From an uncultured Eubacteriales bacterium (GTDB lineage Bacteria > Bacillota > Clostridia > Oscillospirales > Oscillospiraceae): DNA of 9,297 nucleotides. The notes under the pieces are model-generated. The model had not been told where the DNA came from. It saw nothing but the letters and a program-made list of their open reading frames with translations, and did not search any database. Numbering within the stretch: position 1 is the first letter of the stretch; every line of letters begins with the position of its first letter. The translations under genes and the position numbers were made by a program. This document shows positions 6,251-9,297 of this stretch, piece after piece. The stretch lies in the NCBI GenBank assembly GCA_902461475.1, contig CABPXX010000029.1, forward strand, positions 1-9,297, written 5' to 3'.

Positions 6251-6324
6251 CTATTAGGGAGAAGGAATTCTCCGTCCAGGAGAAGCGATTCTCACTGTAC
6301 GGCAGAAGGAATTCTCCCTAATAG
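6251..6324 (+). repeat. Three tandem GNRA-loop hairpins closed by an outer stem (intergenic palindromic element)
   Basis: Outer arms CTATTAGGGAGAA (6251-6263) and TTCTCCCTAATAG (6312-6324) are exact reverse complements. Between and within them are three units of the form AGAAG-S-R-ATTCT, spaced 21 and 23 bases. Unit 1 folds as GGAGAA-GGAA-TTCTCC (6258-6273). Unit 2 folds as GAGAA-GCGA-TTCTC (6280-6293), extendable through CAG/CTG to about 6274-6300 with a bulge and a mismatch. Unit 3 folds as AGAA-GGAA-TTCT (6304-6315), extendable by two G-C pairs over one mismatch. All three loops (GGAA, GCGA, GGAA) are GNRA tetraloops. With CTATTAG/CTAATAG (6251-6257 with 6318-6324) as closing stem, the parts join almost without unpaired bases into a four-way junction. 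A long 13-base-pair stem around unit 2 is the competing fold. No T-run follows, so it is not an ordinary terminator. A role in stabilising mglB mRNA or processing before mglA is inferred from position. Confidence 0.75.
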
Positions 6325-6344
6325 TTTGTACGTGATAATCTCGG

Positions 6345-6373
6345 CAGGGTAACCTGTCAATTTGAAACAGGAG
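6345..6373 (+). promoter_or_regulatory. Leader of mglA: alternative small hairpins around the ribosome site
   Basis: CAGG-GTAA-CCTG (6345-6356) can form a small GNRA-loop hairpin. The same CCTGT (6353-6357) can instead pair with ACAGG (6367-6371), which overlaps the AGGAG ribosome site at 6369-6373. The two pairings exclude each other. Stems are only 4-5 base pairs, so this may be chance. Confidence 0.25.
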
Positions 6374-6381
6374 TAACGAGA

Positions 6382-7887
6382 ATGGCAGAAGCAAAGAACG
6401 ATATTGTCCTGTCAATTCGCGGTATGTGCAAGTCCTTCGGTCGTAACCGGGTGCTGGATCACATCAATCTCGATTTGAAGCGGGGCTCCGTCATGGGCCT
6501 GATGGGCGAGAACGGCGCCGGTAAATCCACCATGATGAAGTGCCTGTTCGGTACATACCAAAAAGACGAGGGCAGAATTTACTTTGACGGCAAGGAGATC
6601 AACTTCTCCGGCCCCAAGGACGCCTTGGAAAACGGAATTGCCATGGTGCACCAGGAACTGAACCAGTGCCTGGAGCGCAACGTCATGGACAACCTGTTCC
6701 TGGGCCGATACCCCACCAAGGCTGGTGTCGTGGACGAGGGTGTCATGAAGAAAAAAGCCGCCGAATTGTTCCGCAAACTGGGCATGACGGTAAACCTGAC
6801 CCAGCCCATGCGCAACATGTCGGTGTCCCAGCGGCAGATGTGTGAGATCGCCAAGGCCATCTCCTACAACGCCAAGGTCATCGTGCTGGACGAGCCCACC
6901 TCCTCCCTCACCGTCAAAGAGGTGGACAAGCTCTTTGAGATGATGCGAATGCTCCGGGATCAGGGCATCTCCCTGATTTACATCTCCCACAAGATGGATG
7001 AGATTTTTGAAATCTGTGATGAGATTTCGGTGCTGCGAGACGGTAACCTGGTCATGACCAAGCCCTCCAAGGAGACCAACATGGGCGAACTCATCAGCGC
7101 CATGGTGGGCCGTTCCCTGGAAAGCCGCTTCCCCCCCGTGGACAACACTCCCGGAGACACCATTCTGTCGGTGCAACACCTGTCCACCAAGTTTGCTCCT
7201 CACCTCCAGGATATTTCCTTCGATGTGAAGGAAGGCGAGATCTTCGGTCTGTACGGCCTGGTGGGTGCCGGCCGTACCGAGTTGATGGAGACCATCTTCG
7301 GCATCCGTACCCGTGCCTCTGGCCGTGTGTACTTCCGCAACAAGTTGATGAACTTCAGCACCGCCAAAGAGGCCATCGACCATGGCTTCGCCCTCATCAC
7401 CGAGGAGCGCAAGGCCAACGGTCTATTCCTCAAGTGTGACTTGACCTTCAATACCACCATCGCCAACTTGAATCAGTACAAGAGCGGTTTGGCTCTGTCC
7501 GACCCCAAGATGGTGAAGGCCACCAACAAGGAGATCCGCATCATGCACACCAAGTGCATGGGCCCCGAAGATATGATCACCAGCCTGTCCGGTGGTAACC
7601 AGCAAAAGGTCATCTTCGGCCGCTGGCTGGAGCGTGAGCCCCAGATTTTCATGATGGACGAGCCCACCCGCGGCATTGACGTGGGCGCCAAGTACGAGAT
7701 CTACGAACTGATCATCAACATGGCCAAGCAGGGCAAGACCGTCATCGTGGTCTCCTCCGAGATGCCGGAGATTTTGGGTATCACCAACCGCATCGGCGTA
7801 ATGTCCAACGGTCGCCTGTCCGGCATCGTCAACACCAAGGAGACCGACCAGGAAGAGCTCTTGAGATTGAGCGCAAAATACCTTTAA
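6382..7887 (+). CDS. mglA: Galactose/methyl-galactoside ABC transporter ATP-binding protein MglA
   Basis: A 501-residue tandem ABC ATPase of the sugar (CUT2) class, close to the ~506 residues usual for MglA/RbsA. The first domain has Walker A GENGAGKST at 42-50 and Walker B VIVLDEPTSS with Asp170/Glu171; its signature is the divergent MSVSQRQ. The second domain has the degenerate Walker A GLVGAGRTE (292-300) typical of the family, the canonical signature LSGGNQQK (402-409) and Walker B MMDEPTRGID with Asp426/Glu427. This split, one catalytically weaker site, is normal for CUT2 ATPases. AGGAG (6369-6373) lies eight bases before the ATG. MglC starts 15 bases after its stop, so the two are co-transcribed. 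It energises sugar import through MglC on the cytoplasmic face. The galactose assignment over ribose rests on the MglB-like and MglC-like neighbours and on overall resemblance. No defect was seen. Confidence 0.92.
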   Translation: MAEAKNDIVLSIRGMCKSFGRNRVLDHINLDLKRGSVMGLMGENGAGKSTMMKCLFGTYQKDEGRIYFDGKEINFSGPKDALENGIAMVHQELNQCLERNVMDNLFLGRYPTKAGVVDEGVMKKKAAELFRKLGMTVNLTQPMRNMSVSQRQMCEIAKAISYNAKVIVLDEPTSSLTVKEVDKLFEMMRMLRDQGISLIYISHKMDEIFEICDEISVLRDGNLVMTKPSKETNMGELISAMVGRSLESRFPPVDNTPGDTILSVQHLSTKFAPHLQDISFDVKEGEIFGLYGLVGAGRTELMETIFGIRTRASGRVYFRNKLMNFSTAKEAIDHGFALITEERKANGLFLKCDLTFNTTIANLNQYKSGLALSDPKMVKATNKEIRIMHTKCMGPEDMITSLSGGNQQKVIFGRWLEREPQIFMMDEPTRGIDVGAKYEIYELIINMAKQGKTVIVVSSEMPEILGITNRIGVMSNGRLSGIVNTKETDQEELLRLSAKYL

Positions 7888-7902
7888 TGGGAGAAGTTGT
7901 AT

Positions 7903-9297
7903 ATGGCACCTGTGAAAACAAATATTTTGACGGCTGAGCAGGAGGACAAGCTCCGCCAGTCCATCGACGAGTATGTCGGCAGCATTCAAGCAAAAATCGA
8001 CGCCCTCCGGGCAGACGGCACTGACAAGGTGCTGGAAGTTCAGAGCAACCTGGACAGCCTGAAGCGGGACCGCATCTACACCAAACAGGAGAAGGAGTCC
8101 ATCGCTGAGGGTTGGCGCAAGGAACTGGAGAAGGCCAAGGCTGTGGAGGCCAAGAACAAGGCTGAGGTGTCCAAGCTGATTGCCGACGCCGAAACCTATT
8201 TGAAGGCCCACTTCAACCAGGACTACTTCCAGTACGTGGCCGCCAGCTGCAAGGAGGAGAAGTCCTTCGCCCAGGAGAAGTATCGTGCCACCGTGGCTGA
8301 GCTGAACCAGGAGCACCAGAAGACCCTGTCCAAGCTCACCGACGCCCACGAGATCAAGGACGAGAAGTACGTCCACAAAAACCGCCTCTTTGACGCCAAG
8401 ATGGCTCTGAATAAGGACCTTCAGGAGGTCAAGGATCGCCGTCATGCCGCCTATGAGCACAAGTTCCACCTCATCGATCTGCTGCGCATGTCCAAGTTCA
8501 CCGTGGGTGAGACCCTGGCCCAGAAGGTGGAGAACTACCGCTACACCTTCAACACCCGGAACTTCCTGCTGAAGAACGGCCTGTATATAGCCATTCTGGT
8601 CATCTTCATCGCCCTGTGCTTCATCACTCCCGCTGTCAAGGGCGTGCAACTGCTGACTGTGAACAACGTGTTGAACATCCTCCAGATGGCCTCTCCCCGT
8701 ATGTTCCTGGCTCTGGGCGTGGCTGGCCTGATCATGCTGGCCGGTACCGACCTGTCCATCGGCCGTATGATGGGTATGGGCATGACCGCTGCCACCATCA
8801 TCATGCACCAGGGTGTCAACACCGGCTCTGTGTTTGGCCATGTGTTTGACTTCACCGGCATGTCTGTGCCTGCTCGTGTGGTTCTGGCTCTGGTGGTCTG
8901 CATCGTGCTGTGCACCATCTTCACCACCATCGCTGGCTTCTTCACTGCCAAGTTCAAGATGCACCCCTTCATTGCCACCATGGCCAACATGCTGGTCATC
9001 TTCGGTCTGGTGACCTACGGCACCAAGGGCGTGTCCTTCGGCGCCATTGAGACCACCATTCCCAGCATGATCATCCCCAAGATCGGCAAGTTCCCCACCA
9101 TCATCCTGTGGGCTGTGGCCGCTGTGGTCATCGTGTGGTTCATCTGGAACAAGACCACCTTTGGTAAGAACCTGTACGCCGTGGGCGGCAACCCTGAGGC
9201 CGCTTCCGTGTCCGGTATCTCCGTGTTCGCCATCACTGTGGGCGCCTTTATCCTGGCCGGTATCCTCTATGGCTTCGGCTCCTGGCTGGAGTGTATC
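7903..9297 (+). CDS. mglC: Galactose/methyl-galactoside ABC transporter permease MglC with long N-terminal coiled-coil extension (3' end outside window)
   Basis: The frame is open from ATG 7903 to the window edge (465 codons). GGGAGA (7889-7894) lies eight bases before the ATG. From about residue 227 the protein is a BPD_transp_2-type permease: a first membrane helix GLYIAILVIFIALC, then FLALGVAGLIMLAGTDLSIG with GTD at 281-283, the HPFIATMANM segment, and FGKNLYAVGGNPEAASVSG (NPEAA at 430-434), the usual cytoplasmic loop that contacts the ATPase. E. coli MglC is 336 residues with only a short cytoplasmic N terminus. Here about 224 residues of hydrophilic, Lys/Glu/Ala-rich, probably helical coiled-coil sequence come first. 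A start at the internal Met196 (8488) would give a normal-length permease, but it has no ribosome site, and codon use is uniform across the extension. The extension should lie in the cytoplasm; its function is unknown. Confidence 0.9.
   Translation, partial: MAPVKTNILTAEQEDKLRQSIDEYVGSIQAKIDALRADGTDKVLEVQSNLDSLKRDRIYTKQEKESIAEGWRKELEKAKAVEAKNKAEVSKLIADAETYLKAHFNQDYFQYVAASCKEEKSFAQEKYRATVAELNQEHQKTLSKLTDAHEIKDEKYVHKNRLFDAKMALNKDLQEVKDRRHAAYEHKFHLIDLLRMSKFTVGETLAQKVENYRYTFNTRNFLLKNGLYIAILVIFIALCFITPAVKGVQLLTVNNVLNILQMASPRMFLALGVAGLIMLAGTDLSIGRMMGMGMTAATIIMHQGVNTGSVFGHVFDFTGMSVPARVVLALVVCIVLCTIFTTIAGFFTAKFKMHPFIATMANMLVIFGLVTYGTKGVSFGAIETTIPSMIIPKIGKFPTIILWAVAAVVIVWFIWNKTTFGKNLYAVGGNPEAASVSGISVFAITVGAFILAGILYGFGSWLECI

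Noticed and set aside
6251..6324. tRNA or CRISPR explanation for the cloverleaf-like repeat cluster
   Set aside because: All loops are tetraloops, there is no anticodon loop, T-loop sequence or acceptor tail, and the three units are short hairpins without unique spacers.
6312..6330. Intrinsic terminator after mglB
   Set aside because: The downstream arm is followed by TTTG, not a run of T, and mglA follows with its own ribosome site, so read-through is expected.
7423..8964. Long open frame of 513 codons on the minus strand opposite mglA/mglC
   Set aside because: It is an antisense shadow caused by GC-rich third codon positions. The translation is low-complexity (Leu/Val/Gly/His-rich), has no family resemblance, and lies opposite two clear transporter genes.

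Overview
The window looks like a chromosomal segment of a gut-type Firmicute, probably Oscillospiraceae (Flavonifractor/Pseudoflavonifractor-like). This rests on high GC coding DNA with strong Shine-Dalgarno sites, lipoprotein-type sugar-binding proteins, a YesM/YesN-type two-component system and a collagen-like surface protein of the 'GTVTTGAPGTP' type. The genus is inferred from style, not from a marker gene. All genes are on the + strand.

Layout. At 2-667 is the 3' part of a Cys-rich, short-collagen surface protein with a C-terminal beta-rich domain. After a promoter (693-721) comes a tightly overlapping regulatory cluster: a YesN-type AraC response regulator (818-2101), a LytS/YesM-type sensor histidine kinase (2098-3816) and a ribose/galactose-type sugar-binding lipoprotein (3803-4789). 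A 173-base intergenic region with a candidate promoter and operator leads into a galactose-type ABC transporter. Its parts are a MglB-like binding lipoprotein interrupted by a frameshift (4963-6200), a structured intergenic RNA/repeat element (6251-6324), the two-domain ATPase MglA (6382-7887) and the permease MglC (7903 to the window edge). MglC has no stop within the window, so it is easily missed.

How the genes work together (inference). The lipoprotein at 3803-4789 probably acts as the extracytoplasmic sugar sensor for the histidine kinase, which phosphorylates the AraC-type regulator. The regulator would then activate the mgl promoter near 4870-4898. MglB would deliver glucose/galactose-type sugars to MglC, powered by MglA.

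The most unusual content is in the transporter. The MglB-like protein is a circular permutant: the segment that is the N-terminal third of normal MglB sits at the C terminus, after the normal C-terminal end and a linker, and nearly all known sugar-contacting residues are kept. MglC carries about 224 residues of charged, coiled-coil-like sequence before its first membrane segment. Between mglB and mglA lie three tandem hairpins with GNRA loops, closed by an outer stem into a compact four-way junction.
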